Shown here: positions 45,519-54,255 of the stretch, in pieces
Position numbering within the stretch: the stretch's first letter is position 1
Layout of the letters: each line of letters opens with the position of its first letter
Assembly (NCBI GenBank): GCA_025463515.1
Contig: JAODAQ010000054.1
Span: 33,072-97,071, forward strand
DNA length: 64,000 nt
Direction: 5' to 3'
From: Rhodoglobus sp.
GTDB lineage: Bacteria > Actinomycetota > Actinomycetes > Actinomycetales > Microbacteriaceae
Notes under the pieces: model-generated
Databases searched by the model: none
The model's input: the letters and a program-made list of their open reading frames with translations, nothing else
Told to the model about the DNA's origin: nothing
Made by a program: the position numbers and the translations under genes

Positions 45519-46379
45519 ATGTCAATCGTCGTAACCGGTGCCACAGGGCACCTTGGCCGTCTCATCGTCGAAGCCCTCCTCCGTGACGGAACGCCTCCGG
45601 GCGACATCGTCGCCGCCGGCCGCAGCACCGGAAAGCGCGACGACCTCGTCGCCCGCGGTGTCCGCGTGGCCCGAATCGACTTCTCCGAGCCCGATACCCT
45701 CGATGCAGCTTTCGCGGGCGCGGGCACCGTCATGCTCGTCTCCGCGAGCGAGCCCGGCCAGCGCTTCGCGCAGCACAAGGCAGCGATCGACGCAGCGAAG
45801 GCGGCCGGCGTGAACCGCATCGTCTACACGAGCGCGCCCGCCGCAACCACCTCGGCCCTCGTCCTGGCGCCCGAGCACAAGGCCACGGAGGAGTACCTCG
45901 TCGAATCCGGGGTCCCCTTCACCATCCTGCGCAACGGCTGGTACACCGAGAACTACACGGGTGCCGCCCGGCAGGCCATCGCCTCCGGGACGCTCGCCTC
46001 GAGCACGGGCGCGGGCACGGTCTCGAGCGCATCGCGCAAGGACTACGCGGATGCCGCGGCCGCCGTCCTCCTCGACGACTCCTACGCTGGCAAGACCTAC
46101 GAGCTCTCCGGTGACACCGCGTGGGACTTCGCGGAGCTCGCCGCCGCGATCACCGAGATCTCCGGCACCCCGGTCGCGCTCGCCGCGCTCACCCCCGAGG
46201 AGCACCGTGCGGCTCTGCTCGGCGCCGGCCTCGACGAGGGCACCGCGGGGTTCGTCGTGGCACTGGACGGCAACATCCGCGACGGGCTGCTCGGGCACAC
46301 GCCGGGCGATCTCTCCCGCCTCATCGGCCGCCCGACCACCCCGCTCCGCGACGGCCTCGCCGCAGAGCTGGTTGAGTAG
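45519..46379 (+). CDS. NAD(P)H:quinone oxidoreductase (NmrA/QorB type)
   Basis: The 286-residue protein starts with an NAD(P)-binding motif SIVVTGATGHLGRLIVEAL and continues with the VARGVRVARIDFSEPDTL and FTILRNGWYTENYTGA blocks of the QOR2/NmrA-like SDR group, which reduce quinones with NADPH. A divergent redox-sensing HxlR regulator supports that role. The last codons, including the TAG stop (46377-46379), fall within copy C of the dispersed repeat. Confidence 0.87.
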   Translation: MSIVVTGATGHLGRLIVEALLRDGTPPGDIVAAGRSTGKRDDLVARGVRVARIDFSEPDTLDAAFAGAGTVMLVSASEPGQRFAQHKAAIDAAKAAGVNRIVYTSAPAATTSALVLAPEHKATEEYLVESGVPFTILRNGWYTENYTGAARQAIASGTLASSTGAGTVSSASRKDYADAAAAVLLDDSYAGKTYELSGDTAWDFAELAAAITEISGTPVALAALTPEEHRAALLGAGLDEGTAGFVVALDGNIRDGLLGHTPGDLSRLIGRPTTPLRDGLAAELVE

Positions 46380-46463
46380 GCCGCCCGCGGCCGTATCGAA
46401 ACCTCACACGTGACAAGCCTTCGTGAGGTTTCGATACAGGCGCCAGAGCGCCTTACTCAACCC
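46370..46463. repeat. Two inverted copies (C and D) of the dispersed repeat between convergent genes
   Basis: Copy C (46370-46403) is nearly identical to copy A. Copy D (46427-46463) faces it and has a different central hairpin, AGGCGC-CAGA-GCGCCT, with conserved ends. Between and across them, TATCGAAACCTCAC pairs perfectly with GTGAGGTTTCGATA over 14 bases. The whole could fold as one large hairpin serving as a two-way terminator for the quinone reductase and globin genes. Confidence 0.85.
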
Positions 46464-46465
46464 GC

Positions 46466-46909
46466 TCACTCGTCGAACGTGTTCACCATCGCCTGTGCGG
46501 CGCGGTCGAGGTACGCCCACAGTGTGGCGTCCTGCAGGGGCGGCAGCTCGAGGGTGTCAAGGGCCGCGCGCATGTGCTTCAACCAGCGGTCACGGGCATC
46601 CGGGTTGACCTTGAAAGGCATGTGCCGCATGCGCAGCCGCGGGTGCCCGCGCTCCTCGCTGTATGTCGTGGGGCCGCCCCAGTACTGCTCGAGGAACCCG
46701 GTAAGCCGCTGGATCGCGCCCTCGAGGTCGGGCTGCTCCGGATACATCGGCAGCAGAACCTCGTCGGTGGCGATACCCGCGTAGAACTCCCGCACGAGCC
46801 TCTCGAAGGTGGGCCGGCCGCCGACCTGCTCCCAGAAGTTGCCCTGCACAGCCTCGCCGCCCGCGCTCATGCGCAGCGTCACCGGATTGGGCTCGTGGCC
46901 GTCACTCAT
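46466..46909 (-). CDS. glbO: Group II truncated haemoglobin (GlbO type)
   Basis: The 147-residue globin has B10 Tyr in REFYAGI, CD-region PMYPEQ, the proximal F8 His region RGHPRLRMRH, and G8 Trp in DRWLKHMRAAL. This residue set is characteristic of trHbO. It binds oxygen or NO and may protect respiration. It overlaps the mechanosensitive channel gene in ATGA and is last in the pepN-mscS-glbO operon. The 20-residue leader before the globin fold is longer than usual. Confidence 0.9.
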   Translation of the reverse strand: MSDGHEPNPVTLRMSAGGEAVQGNFWEQVGGRPTFERLVREFYAGIATDEVLLPMYPEQPDLEGAIQRLTGFLEQYWGGPTTYSEERGHPRLRMRHMPFKVNPDARDRWLKHMRAALDTLELPPLQDATLWAYLDRAAQAMVNTFDE

Positions 46910-47889
46910 TTGTCAGTAGCTTTCGGGTCGTTCTGCACGGCGACCGGCCTGGTGCGGGGCGGGCGTGCACCGCGCACGCTCGCTGCGCCGTCCGAGCCGC
47001 TCAGGACTATCGAGTTCAGGGCGGGAAGCTTCACGCCGGCCTCGTCGAGGGCGCGCTTGAGGCGGGCGCGCAGTTCGCGGGCCACGTCCTCCTTCGAGGC
47101 GGACGCGGTCTTGACGACGAGCCTGAGCACGATCGCCTCGGCGGAGATCGACTCGATGCCCCAGATTTCGGGCTTTTCGAGAATCCGGGACTTCCACTTG
47201 GTGTTGGCGGCCATGTCGCGGGCCGTCCCGAGCACCTTCTCCTGCACGGCGTCGAGGTCGACGTCGTAGGGGACGGCAAGGTCGATGATCACGCGCGCCC
47301 AGCCCTGCGACATGTTGCCCACCCGCAGGATCTCGCCGTTGCGCACGAACCAGAGAGTGCCGTTGACGTCGCGCACGAGGGTGATCCGGATGCCCACCCC
47401 TTCGACCACGCCGGTAGCGGGTCCCAGGTCGACGACGTCACCCACGCCGAGCTGGTCCTCCGCGACCATGAACAGGCCGCTCAGCACATCCTTGACGATG
47501 TTCTGCGCGCCGAAGCCGAGCCCCGCGCCGAGGGCGGCGGTGATGAGGGCGAATGCGCCCGTCGCCTCGGGCACGAGCGTGGTGAACAGCACGAGCACCA
47601 CGAGGATCACGATCACGGCGGTCACGATGTTGCTGAAGACGCTGCCGAGCGTGCGCGTGCGCTGGACGATCCGCACCGCGGCGAGGGGCGACATGAGCAG
47701 CGCCTGGGTGTCCTCGAAGTTTTGCTTCTTCTTGGCTCCGTTGACGATGCGGCTCACCACGCGCCTGATGATGAACAGCAGGATGCCCCGCAGCACGATC
47801 GCGCCGACAACCACCGCCACCGACACCGCGAGCTTGTGCCAGCCGCTCTCGGGGTCGGTGAGCTGCAGCCAGATCGCGTTCCAGTCCAT
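46906..47889 (-). CDS. MscS-family mechanosensitive ion channel
   Basis: The 327-residue protein has three membrane helices (about 18-40, 75-105 and 112-135). The pore-lining third helix is rich in Gly/Ala (ITAALGAGLGFGAQNIVKDVLSGLF), as in MscS, with the EDQLGVGDVVDLG beta domain after it. Channels of this type open under membrane tension to release solutes. The end (about 290-327) is basic and disordered. The ATG overlaps the pepN stop by one base. Confidence 0.9.
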   Translation of the reverse strand: MDWNAIWLQLTDPESGWHKLAVSVAVVVGAIVLRGILLFIIRRVVSRIVNGAKKKQNFEDTQALLMSPLAAVRIVQRTRTLGSVFSNIVTAVIVILVVLVLFTTLVPEATGAFALITAALGAGLGFGAQNIVKDVLSGLFMVAEDQLGVGDVVDLGPATGVVEGVGIRITLVRDVNGTLWFVRNGEILRVGNMSQGWARVIIDLAVPYDVDLDAVQEKVLGTARDMAANTKWKSRILEKPEIWGIESISAEAIVLRLVVKTASASKEDVARELRARLKRALDEAGVKLPALNSIVLSGSDGAASVRGARPPRTRPVAVQNDPKATDK

Positions 47890-50432
47890 CAGCTCGCGTC
47901 GCGCTCCTGCGCCTTGAGAGCGCGCTCCACGCCCGCGAGGTTCTCGATCACGAGCCTGCGGAGGGCCGGGATCTCGGGGTTGCCCGCGAGCCAGGCGTTC
48001 GTGGCATCCACGAGGCCCTGGGATGCCAACGGCGCGGGGTAGAGGCCGAGTACGACGTACTCGGCGATCTTGTACGAGCGGTTGGCCCAGATGTCGTTCA
48101 GCATCCCGAAATACGGTGCGACGAGACCCTCGAGCACTGACGGGTCGTTGACGTGCTGGTAGCCCATCGTCACCATCCGCACGATGGCGTTCGGCAGGGT
48201 GTCGCTCACCACCAGCGAGTCGAACGCCGCGCGCTTGCCCTCGGCGGTCGCGAGCGTTGCGTGGGCGCGGGCGGCTGCCTGAGCACCGTTCGAGGTGTTG
48301 TCGCCCGCGAGCTCCTTGTCGACCTCGGCCGCGTCTGCTGCACCGTTGAGGACGAGCCCCTCGAGGATCTCCCAGCGCAGGTCGGTGTCGATCTCGAGGC
48401 CGTCGAGCACGACCGAGCCGTCGAGCAGCCCGCGGAGGGTCGCCACATGGTCGGCCGTGGACGCGATGTTGGCGAAGAACTTCGCGAACTGGAACTGCGC
48501 GTCGGAGCCGGCGTGCGCCTCCTTCGCGAGGATCCAGAGTCCGTCGCCGACCGCCTCGATCGTCTCGTCGCGGCGCGACGGGGTCACGTAGACCCGCGCG
48601 ACGGTCGTGAGCTGCGTGAGCGTCGTCCGGATCGTGGTCGACTCGGTCTCGGCGGCGATGTTGTTGAGCACGAGCTGCACGTAGTCGGAGGGGGATGCCT
48701 CGGCGTCGCGCGTCGCGTCCCACGCCGCACCCCACACGATGGAGCGCGCCAACGGGTCGTCGATGTCCTCGAGGTGCTCCATCGCTACCTCGAGCGACTT
48801 CTCGTCGAGGCGGATCTTGGCGTACGCCAGGTCCTCGTCGTTGACGAGCACGAGGTCCGGCCGCTTGAGCCCGACCAGCTCGGGCACCGGCGTGGAAACG
48901 CCGTCGACGTCGATCTCGACGCGGTGGTCGCGCACGAGCTTGCCGTTGTGCAGGCCGTAGAAGCCGATCGCGAGACGGTGGGGCCGGATCGTCGGGTAGT
49001 CGGCGGCGGCCTCCTGCTGCACGACGAAAGAGGTGATCGCGCCTTCGGCGTCGGTCTCGATCAGGGGCCGCAGCGTGTTGACGCCCGCGGTCTCGAGCCA
49101 GAGCTTGCTCCACGTGCCGAGCTCGCGGCCGCTGGTCTTCTCCAACTCGGCGAGCAGGTCGCTCAGCTCGGTGTTGCCGTGCGCGTGCTTCTTGAAGTAC
49201 GCCGCAACGCCCTTCATGAACGCCTCGAGCCCGACCCACGCGACGAGCTGCTTGATGACCGAGCCGCCCTTCGCGTAGGTGATCCCGTCGAAGTTGACCT
49301 GCACGTCCTCGAGGTCGTTGATGGTTGCGACGACCGGGTGCGTGGAGGGCAGCTGGTCCTGCCGGTATGCCCAGCTCTTCTCCATGGCCTGGAAGGTGGT
49401 CCAGGCCTCGTTCCACTCGGTGGCCTCCGCCGTCGCGAGGGTCGACGCCCACTCCGCGAAGCTCTCGTTGAGCCAGAGGTCGTTCCACCACTTCATGGTC
49501 ACTAGATCGCCGAACCACATGTGCGCGAGCTCGTGCAGGATCGTCACGACCCGGCGCTCCTTGATCGCGTCGGTCACCTTGGAGCGGAACACGTAGCTCT
49601 CGGTGAACGTGATCGCGCCCGCGTTCTCCATCGCGCCCGCGTTGAACTCCGGGTCGAAGAGCTGGTCGTACTTCTCGAACGGGTACGGGTAGTCGAAGTG
49701 CTTCTCGTAGAACTCGAAGCCCTGCTTGGTCTTCTCGAAGATGTAGTCGGAGTCGAGGTACTGGCTCAGAGACTTGCGGGCGAAGATGCCGAGCGGGATG
49801 ACGCGGCCGTCGCTCGACGTCAGCTCATCGGCCACCGACACGTAGGGGCCGGCGACGATCGCGGTCACGTAGCTGGAGAGGATTCCCGTGGGCGCGAACG
49901 TCCACACGCTGGCACCGTCGGTCGAGCTTGTCGGAACCGGAGTGGGGGAGTTGCTCACGACAACCCACTTCGCGGGCGCTTTCACCGTGAACTGGAACGT
50001 CGCCTTGAGGTCGGGCTGCTCGAACACGGCGAAGACGCGACGGCTGTCCGGGACCTCGAACTGGGAGTAGAGGTAGACCTCGTCGTCGACCGGGTCGACG
50101 AAGCGGTGCAGGCCCTCGCCGGTGTTCGTGTAGAGGGCGTCGGCGACGACCTCGAGGACGTTCTCGGCGGCGAGCTCGGGGAGCTGGATGCGCACGCCGT
50201 CGCTCACGGCGACGGGATCGAGCGACGTTCCGTTGAGGGTGACGGAGTGCACGGTCTTGGTGATCGCGTCGATGAACGCCGCCGAGCCGGGCTCGGCGGT
50301 GAACCGCACGACCGTGGTGCTGGCGAACGTCTCGGCACCGGTAGTGAGGTCGAGCGAGACCTCGTAGCTCGTGACATCCACGAGCCCCTTTCGCTCCTGC
50401 GCTTCGACTCGTGTGAGGTTCTCTCCTGGCAC
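47889..50432 (-). CDS. pepN: Aminopeptidase N
   Basis: The 847-residue M1 zinc aminopeptidase has the substrate-anchor GAMEN motif (NAGAMENAGAITF, near residue 268), and the zinc site HELAHMWFGDLVT (near 303) with the third ligand Glu 18 residues later in NESFAEW. It has a long helical C-terminal ERAP-like domain. The length is standard for actinobacterial PepN. It removes N-terminal residues from peptides in the cytoplasm. The GTG has AAGGAG seven bases upstream. It leads the pepN-mscS-glbO operon. Confidence 0.95.
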   Translation of the reverse strand: MPGENLTRVEAQERKGLVDVTSYEVSLDLTTGAETFASTTVVRFTAEPGSAAFIDAITKTVHSVTLNGTSLDPVAVSDGVRIQLPELAAENVLEVVADALYTNTGEGLHRFVDPVDDEVYLYSQFEVPDSRRVFAVFEQPDLKATFQFTVKAPAKWVVVSNSPTPVPTSSTDGASVWTFAPTGILSSYVTAIVAGPYVSVADELTSSDGRVIPLGIFARKSLSQYLDSDYIFEKTKQGFEFYEKHFDYPYPFEKYDQLFDPEFNAGAMENAGAITFTESYVFRSKVTDAIKERRVVTILHELAHMWFGDLVTMKWWNDLWLNESFAEWASTLATAEATEWNEAWTTFQAMEKSWAYRQDQLPSTHPVVATINDLEDVQVNFDGITYAKGGSVIKQLVAWVGLEAFMKGVAAYFKKHAHGNTELSDLLAELEKTSGRELGTWSKLWLETAGVNTLRPLIETDAEGAITSFVVQQEAAADYPTIRPHRLAIGFYGLHNGKLVRDHRVEIDVDGVSTPVPELVGLKRPDLVLVNDEDLAYAKIRLDEKSLEVAMEHLEDIDDPLARSIVWGAAWDATRDAEASPSDYVQLVLNNIAAETESTTIRTTLTQLTTVARVYVTPSRRDETIEAVGDGLWILAKEAHAGSDAQFQFAKFFANIASTADHVATLRGLLDGSVVLDGLEIDTDLRWEILEGLVLNGAADAAEVDKELAGDNTSNGAQAAARAHATLATAEGKRAAFDSLVVSDTLPNAIVRMVTMGYQHVNDPSVLEGLVAPYFGMLNDIWANRSYKIAEYVVLGLYPAPLASQGLVDATNAWLAGNPEIPALRRLVIENLAGVERALKAQERDAS

Positions 50433-50524
50433 CGCTTGCTCCTTCGCTCGTCGGATCGTGTCCGACTACCCACCCTAACGGGAGGCCCGATACGCTGACA
50501 CTTTCCCCGAACATCGGAGCGACC

Positions 50525-51097
50525 ATGGCCGACGAGCCCACCCCCGAGATCCCCGTTCCGACCCCGTCAGAGGCCGCGCCGCCGCCTCCGGCCCCGCCCG
50601 CCGCCCCGACGACGGCCGCCTTCGACCCGGCAGCTCCCGCCCCGGTCAAGAAGCGCAAGATCTGGCCGTTCGTGCTCGGCGGCGCGATCCTCGTCTTCGT
50701 CCTCCTGATCGTTGCGCTCGTCGTCACTGTGCTCACCGTCTTCGGTGCACTCGGCGGCGACCCGAAGAAGACGGTCACCGACTACGACCTGTCCTTCAAG
50801 AAGGCGGACTGCGCCCTGTTCCAGTCCACGACCACCACCGAGTTCCAGGACGGCTTCTTCGGCAAGGACTTCGACTGCGCGACATGGGTCGACAACGCCA
50901 AGGGCCTCACTGTCGACGGCGAGTACGCCTACTCGGTCCGCGTGGTGTCGTCTGAGGTCCAGGGCAGCACGGCCGAGGTCGTCACCGACGAGACCGACTC
51001 CACGAGCGGCGACCCCGTCGACTACTCACTGCGCTACTACCTCGTGCAGACGGGCGGGCACTGGCTTATCGACGGCATCGACAACGAGACCGAGTAG
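50525..51097 (+). CDS. Single-pass membrane protein with NTF2-like extracytoplasmic domain
   Basis: The 190-residue protein has a Pro/Ala-rich cytosolic N-terminus (1-40), a basic anchor KKRKIWP, one membrane helix (about 47-70) and an outer domain (about 78-190) with KKTVTDYDLSFKKADCALF and HWLIDGIDNETE. This resembles NTF2-like/DUF4878 domains of secreted proteins. Two cysteines (DCALF and DCATW) may pair. GGAG lies seven bases before the ATG. Function unknown. Confidence 0.7.
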   Translation: MADEPTPEIPVPTPSEAAPPPPAPPAAPTTAAFDPAAPAPVKKRKIWPFVLGGAILVFVLLIVALVVTVLTVFGALGGDPKKTVTDYDLSFKKADCALFQSTTTTEFQDGFFGKDFDCATWVDNAKGLTVDGEYAYSVRVVSSEVQGSTAEVVTDETDSTSGDPVDYSLRYYLVQTGGHWLIDGIDNETE

Positions 51098-51194
51098 GGC
51101 CGGCTGCTCCGTGTCGTCGGCTGATCTCGGCCCGCGCTCCCTGGCCGGCCGCCGTGCGCCCGTCGCCGCTCCGCTTGTTCCGCGCTGACGCACC

Positions 51195-51277
51195 TCCGCC
51201 TCCTGCGTCCTGCGTCCTGCGTCCTCCGCCTCCGGCACACTCCGCCTCCTGCGTCCTGCGTCCTCCGCCTCCGGCAC
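51195..51277. repeat. Direct repeat of CT-rich units made of TGCGTCC heptamers
   Basis: TCCGCCTCC, then three or two TGCGTCC heptamers, then TCCGCCTCCGGCAC occurs twice (44 and 37 bp). The copies differ only by one heptamer, as expected from slippage. The DNA is strand-biased, nearly free of A on the plus strand. Confidence 0.9.
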
Positions 51278-51297
51278 CCTGGCGCCTTGTCCGCTGC

Positions 51298-51356
51298 GTT
51301 CCGCCAACTCAGGACGTTTGTTCGGCGTCCTCACGAATGTCCTGAGTTGGCGGAAC
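51298..51356. repeat. Long inverted repeat, 18-bp perfect arms, 23-base loop
   Basis: GTTCCGCCAACTCAGGAC pairs exactly with GTCCTGAGTTGGCGGAAC. The loop contains GGCGTCC. No T-run follows on either strand, so it is not a typical intrinsic terminator. It may be a mobile palindromic element or a two-way RNA hairpin between convergent genes. Confidence 0.9.
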
Positions 51357-51450
51357 AGCCCGAGGGCGCGGCGCTCGGCCAGCCGCCGTCGAGGGCGGAC
51401 GGCTCGGTACCCAGCCATCGCGCAACGGAGCGGGGCGGAGGCTTGGCGCG

Positions 51451-52077
51451 CTAGACCGCGGCGAGCTGCCTGTCGACGACCGGCGTGCGCGCCGCCTCTG
51501 CCGCCTCGATGGTCTCGCGCAGCACCGTGACCAGGCGGTCGTCCGAGTCGGAAACGCAGGCGTACGCGATGCCCACGATGGCGGAGTGGACGATCGACTG
51601 GACGGTGAAGGCCGTCGCGCGCGGCGCGACCCGCGTCGTCGCGAGGTAGCTGCGCGCCCACGGCTCGAGATCGGGAGCCTGGGCGAAGGCCGCGCGAGTC
51701 TCCGGCCCGTGCTCAGGGTCGAAGGAGAGCAGCGCAACGGCAAGGGCCCGCTGGCGCTCCATGCTCGCGATCGGCAGCGCCGCACGCGCGGCATGCAGGG
51801 CGACCGCGAGGCCGAAGCGGGGATCACCGCTCGTGAGGCCGACGACGCGGTGGATGAGCGAGGTGAGCTGTGCCCGTGCAGCGTCACTCGCGAGGTCGTT
51901 GACGTCGCGGGCGAGGGCCGCGATCGCGGGGTGGGTGCACGCGGGATGGTCGCTCCACTTCTCGCCCGCGAGGTACGACGCGAACTCCATGAAGCACGCG
52001 CCCTGCTTCGGGCTGCGGTGCCGCCCGGGCGAGAGTACGGGCATCCCTTCGGGCATGCGATCGGTGCGGCTGTTCAT
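51451..52077 (-). CDS. Conserved hypothetical protein
   Basis: The 208-residue protein is mostly helical and soluble. A conserved-looking block FMEFASYLAGEKWSDHPACTHP near residue 30 has two His and one Cys that could bind metal. No family is recognised. AAGGAGG six bases before the ATG fixes the start; the frame is open further upstream but runs opposite to rpiB. It ends SDDRLVTVLRETIEAAEAA. Confidence 0.65.
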   Translation of the reverse strand: MNSRTDRMPEGMPVLSPGRHRSPKQGACFMEFASYLAGEKWSDHPACTHPAIAALARDVNDLASDAARAQLTSLIHRVVGLTSGDPRFGLAVALHAARAALPIASMERQRALAVALLSFDPEHGPETRAAFAQAPDLEPWARSYLATTRVAPRATAFTVQSIVHSAIVGIAYACVSDSDDRLVTVLRETIEAAEAARTPVVDRQLAAV

Positions 52078-52176
52078 GGTGCCTCCTTCGCGAGAAGTTC
52101 CTGACTCAATAGTGCTCCTGGGGCCCGGCATTGCGCCAGAGGGGAGAGGTCGGGGGCACTGCCTAAACTGGGCTGC

Positions 52177-52665
52177 ATGCGCATCCATATCGCGACGGAT
52201 CATGCCGGCCTCGAGTTCAGCGAAGACCTCCAGCAGCACCTGCGCAGCGCAGGCCACGACGTGGTCGACCACGGGCCCAAGAATTACGACCCGCTCGACG
52301 ACTACCCCAGCTTCTGCATCAACGCGGCGCTCGCCGTGGTTCGTGATCAGGCCGCGGGCGTCGAGTGCCTCGGCATCGTCTTCGGCGGCTCGGGCAACGG
52401 CGAGCAGATCGCGGCGAACAAGGTCACGGGCGCCCGCGCCGCGCTCGTCTGGAACGAGTCGACCGCCCTCCTCGCGCGCCAGCACAACGATGCGAACCTC
52501 ATCTCGATCGGTGCACGACAGCACACCGTCGAGGAGGCGAAGCACTTCATCGATGTCTTCATCGCCGAGCCGTTCTCGGGGGAGGAGCGCCACGCACGCC
52601 GCATCGCGCAGCTCGCCGAGTACGAGGCGACGGGCCTGATCGCGGGACACGACGTCGATGCCTGA
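52177..52665 (+). CDS. rpiB: Ribose-5-phosphate isomerase B
   Basis: The 162-residue protein is a RpiB/LacAB-type isomerase. It has HIATDHAGLEF at the N-terminus, LGIVFGGSGNGEQIAANKVTGARAAL near residue 65 (quoted by key GGSGNGE), and HNDANLISIGARQHT near residue 105. It interconverts ribose 5-phosphate and ribulose 5-phosphate. TAAACT lies seven bases before the ATG. The glycosylase gene overlaps its last eight bases. Confidence 0.94.
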   Translation: MRIHIATDHAGLEFSEDLQQHLRSAGHDVVDHGPKNYDPLDDYPSFCINAALAVVRDQAAGVECLGIVFGGSGNGEQIAANKVTGARAALVWNESTALLARQHNDANLISIGARQHTVEEAKHFIDVFIAEPFSGEERHARRIAQLAEYEATGLIAGHDVDA

Positions 52666-53626
52666 GGGCCATTCCGTCCACCGCATCGCGCGCCAGTTCG
52701 CGCTGCACTTCGTGGGGCACCGGGTCGCGGCATCCTCGCCCCAGGGCCGCTTCGCCGCCGGTGCCGCTCGCATCGACGGCCACATCATGACGCAGGCGAT
52801 CGCGGTCGGCAAGCAGATGTTCCTCGAGTTCGACAATGAGCTGTGGCTGAAGGTGCACCTCGGCATCTACGGCGCGTGGGACTTCGCGGGCGACGTCACC
52901 GCCGACGCGACCATGGCGGCGTCAGCCGGCCGCATCGGCCAGACCGGGCAGAAGGGCACGGTGGTCGGGTCCTTCGAGGACTCGCTGAGCTCGATCGGCG
53001 CGCCGCGGCGCACAAGGCTCCGGATGGCCGAGCAGGAGGTCGAGGGCACGCTCGAGTCGTTCCCGCCCCCGCCCATCGGCGCCGTCCGCGTCCGCCTGCT
53101 CACGGATGCCACCTGCGCAGACCTGCGCGGCCCGACGGCGTGCGAGATCCTGCTCCCCGAGGAGGTGCAGGCCGCGATCAACAAGCTCGGGCCCGATCCG
53201 CTGCTCGACGACAGCCGGGCCGCCGAGGACCGCTTCGTCGCGACCGTCCTCAAGAAGCCCACGCCGATCTGCCTGCTGCTCATGGACCAGTCCGTGGTCG
53301 CGGGCATCGGCAACGTCTACCGCGCCGAGCTGCTGTTCCGCGCGCGGCTCAACCCGCACATCCCCGGCCGCGATCTGCCCGAGGCGACTGTGCGGGCGCT
53401 CTGGAAAGACTGGGCGAAGCTGCTGAAGATCGGTGTCGAGACCGGCCAGATGATGACCATGGACGGCCTCAGCAAGGAGGCCTACGACGGCGCGATGGCC
53501 AGCCGCGCCGACCGGCACTGGGTCTACCACCGCACGGGGGAGCCGTGCCGCGTGTGCGGAACGCCCATCGTCATGGAGGAGATCGGCGGCCGCAAGCTCT
53601 ACTTCTGCCCGAAGGACCAAGCATGA
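52658..53626 (+). CDS. Fpg/Nei-family DNA glycosylase-AP lyase
   Basis: The 322-residue enzyme has the catalytic N-terminus PEGHSVHRIA (Pro2 and Glu3, exposed once Met is removed), the MDQSVVAGIGNVYRAELLFRA helix-two-turn-helix near residue 210, and a C-terminal zinc finger. The finger reads CRVC-x16-CPKD: the fourth cysteine of the usual C-x2-C-x16-C-x2-C is Asp. It repairs oxidised bases. It lies in an operon with rpiB, paiB and an amidohydrolase. Confidence 0.92.
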   Translation: MPEGHSVHRIARQFALHFVGHRVAASSPQGRFAAGAARIDGHIMTQAIAVGKQMFLEFDNELWLKVHLGIYGAWDFAGDVTADATMAASAGRIGQTGQKGTVVGSFEDSLSSIGAPRRTRLRMAEQEVEGTLESFPPPPIGAVRVRLLTDATCADLRGPTACEILLPEEVQAAINKLGPDPLLDDSRAAEDRFVATVLKKPTPICLLLMDQSVVAGIGNVYRAELLFRARLNPHIPGRDLPEATVRALWKDWAKLLKIGVETGQMMTMDGLSKEAYDGAMASRADRHWVYHRTGEPCRVCGTPIVMEEIGGRKLYFCPKDQA

Positions 53627-54255
53627 GACACACACCGCACTTCCTCATGACGGATCCGGCGGAGGTCAAGCGGCTCATCCGCGAGAATCCGTGGGCCACG
53701 ATCATCTCCAACACCACCGCGGGCCTTGTCGCGTCGCACTATCCCGTGGTCCTCGAGGAGACCGATGACGACTCGATCAGTATCGTGAGCCACGTCGGCC
53801 GGCCCGACGAGAAGCTCCACGAGCTCGGTGAGCACGAGGTGATGATCATCATCGCGGGGCCGCACGGCTACATCTCGCCCGGCTGGTACCACGACGAGAA
53901 GTCGGGGTTCGTGCCGACCTGGAACCACGTCACCGCCCACTTGTACGGCGTGCCGCAGATTCTGTCTGAGGCAGAGAATTTCGAGGTGCTCGACAAGCTG
54001 GTCGACCATTTCGAGGACAGGATGCCCGAGCCCATCTCCCTCGAGATCGACGAGCAGGCCGCCCGGCGCATCGCCCTCGGTACCGTCGGACTGCGCCTGG
54101 TCGTCACCCGGTTCGACGCCCGCGCCAAGCTCAGCCAGAACAAGGCGCCCGAGGTCGTCGACCGCATCATCGATGAGCTGCAGGCCGGGGAGCAGTACTC
54201 CAACCCCGACCTCGCGCGCGAGATGCGGCGGGTGCACGGCCATGATTCTCAGTAA
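53623..54255 (+). CDS. FMN-binding negative transcriptional regulator (PaiB family)
   Basis: The 210-residue protein matches the PaiB family: HTPHFLMTDPAEVKRLIREN near the start, LVASHYPVVLEE near residue 35, GPHGYISPGWYHDEK near residue 80, and VPTWNHVTAHLYG near residue 98. The split-barrel fold binds FMN; some members repress protease genes in Bacillus, but enzymatic roles are equally likely. The ATG overlaps the glycosylase stop. Its end overlaps the amidohydrolase by 14 bases. Confidence 0.87.
   Translation: MRHTPHFLMTDPAEVKRLIRENPWATIISNTTAGLVASHYPVVLEETDDDSISIVSHVGRPDEKLHELGEHEVMIIIAGPHGYISPGWYHDEKSGFVPTWNHVTAHLYGVPQILSEAENFEVLDKLVDHFEDRMPEPISLEIDEQAARRIALGTVGLRLVVTRFDARAKLSQNKAPEVVDRIIDELQAGEQYSNPDLAREMRRVHGHDSQ

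Larger units (their letters stand above)
51098..51450. other. 353-bp stretch without a gene; repeats and a long hairpin
   Basis: No credible reading frame is seen. It holds two direct repeats built from 7-bp TGCGTCC units (51195-51238 and 51241-51277) and then an inverted repeat with 18-bp perfect arms (51298-51315 and 51339-51356). It lies between two convergent genes. Confidence 0.75.

Noticed and set aside
51195..51277. A CRISPR-like array
   Set aside because: The repeats are directly adjacent, CT-rich and built of 7-bp slippage units with no spacers, and no cas gene is present.
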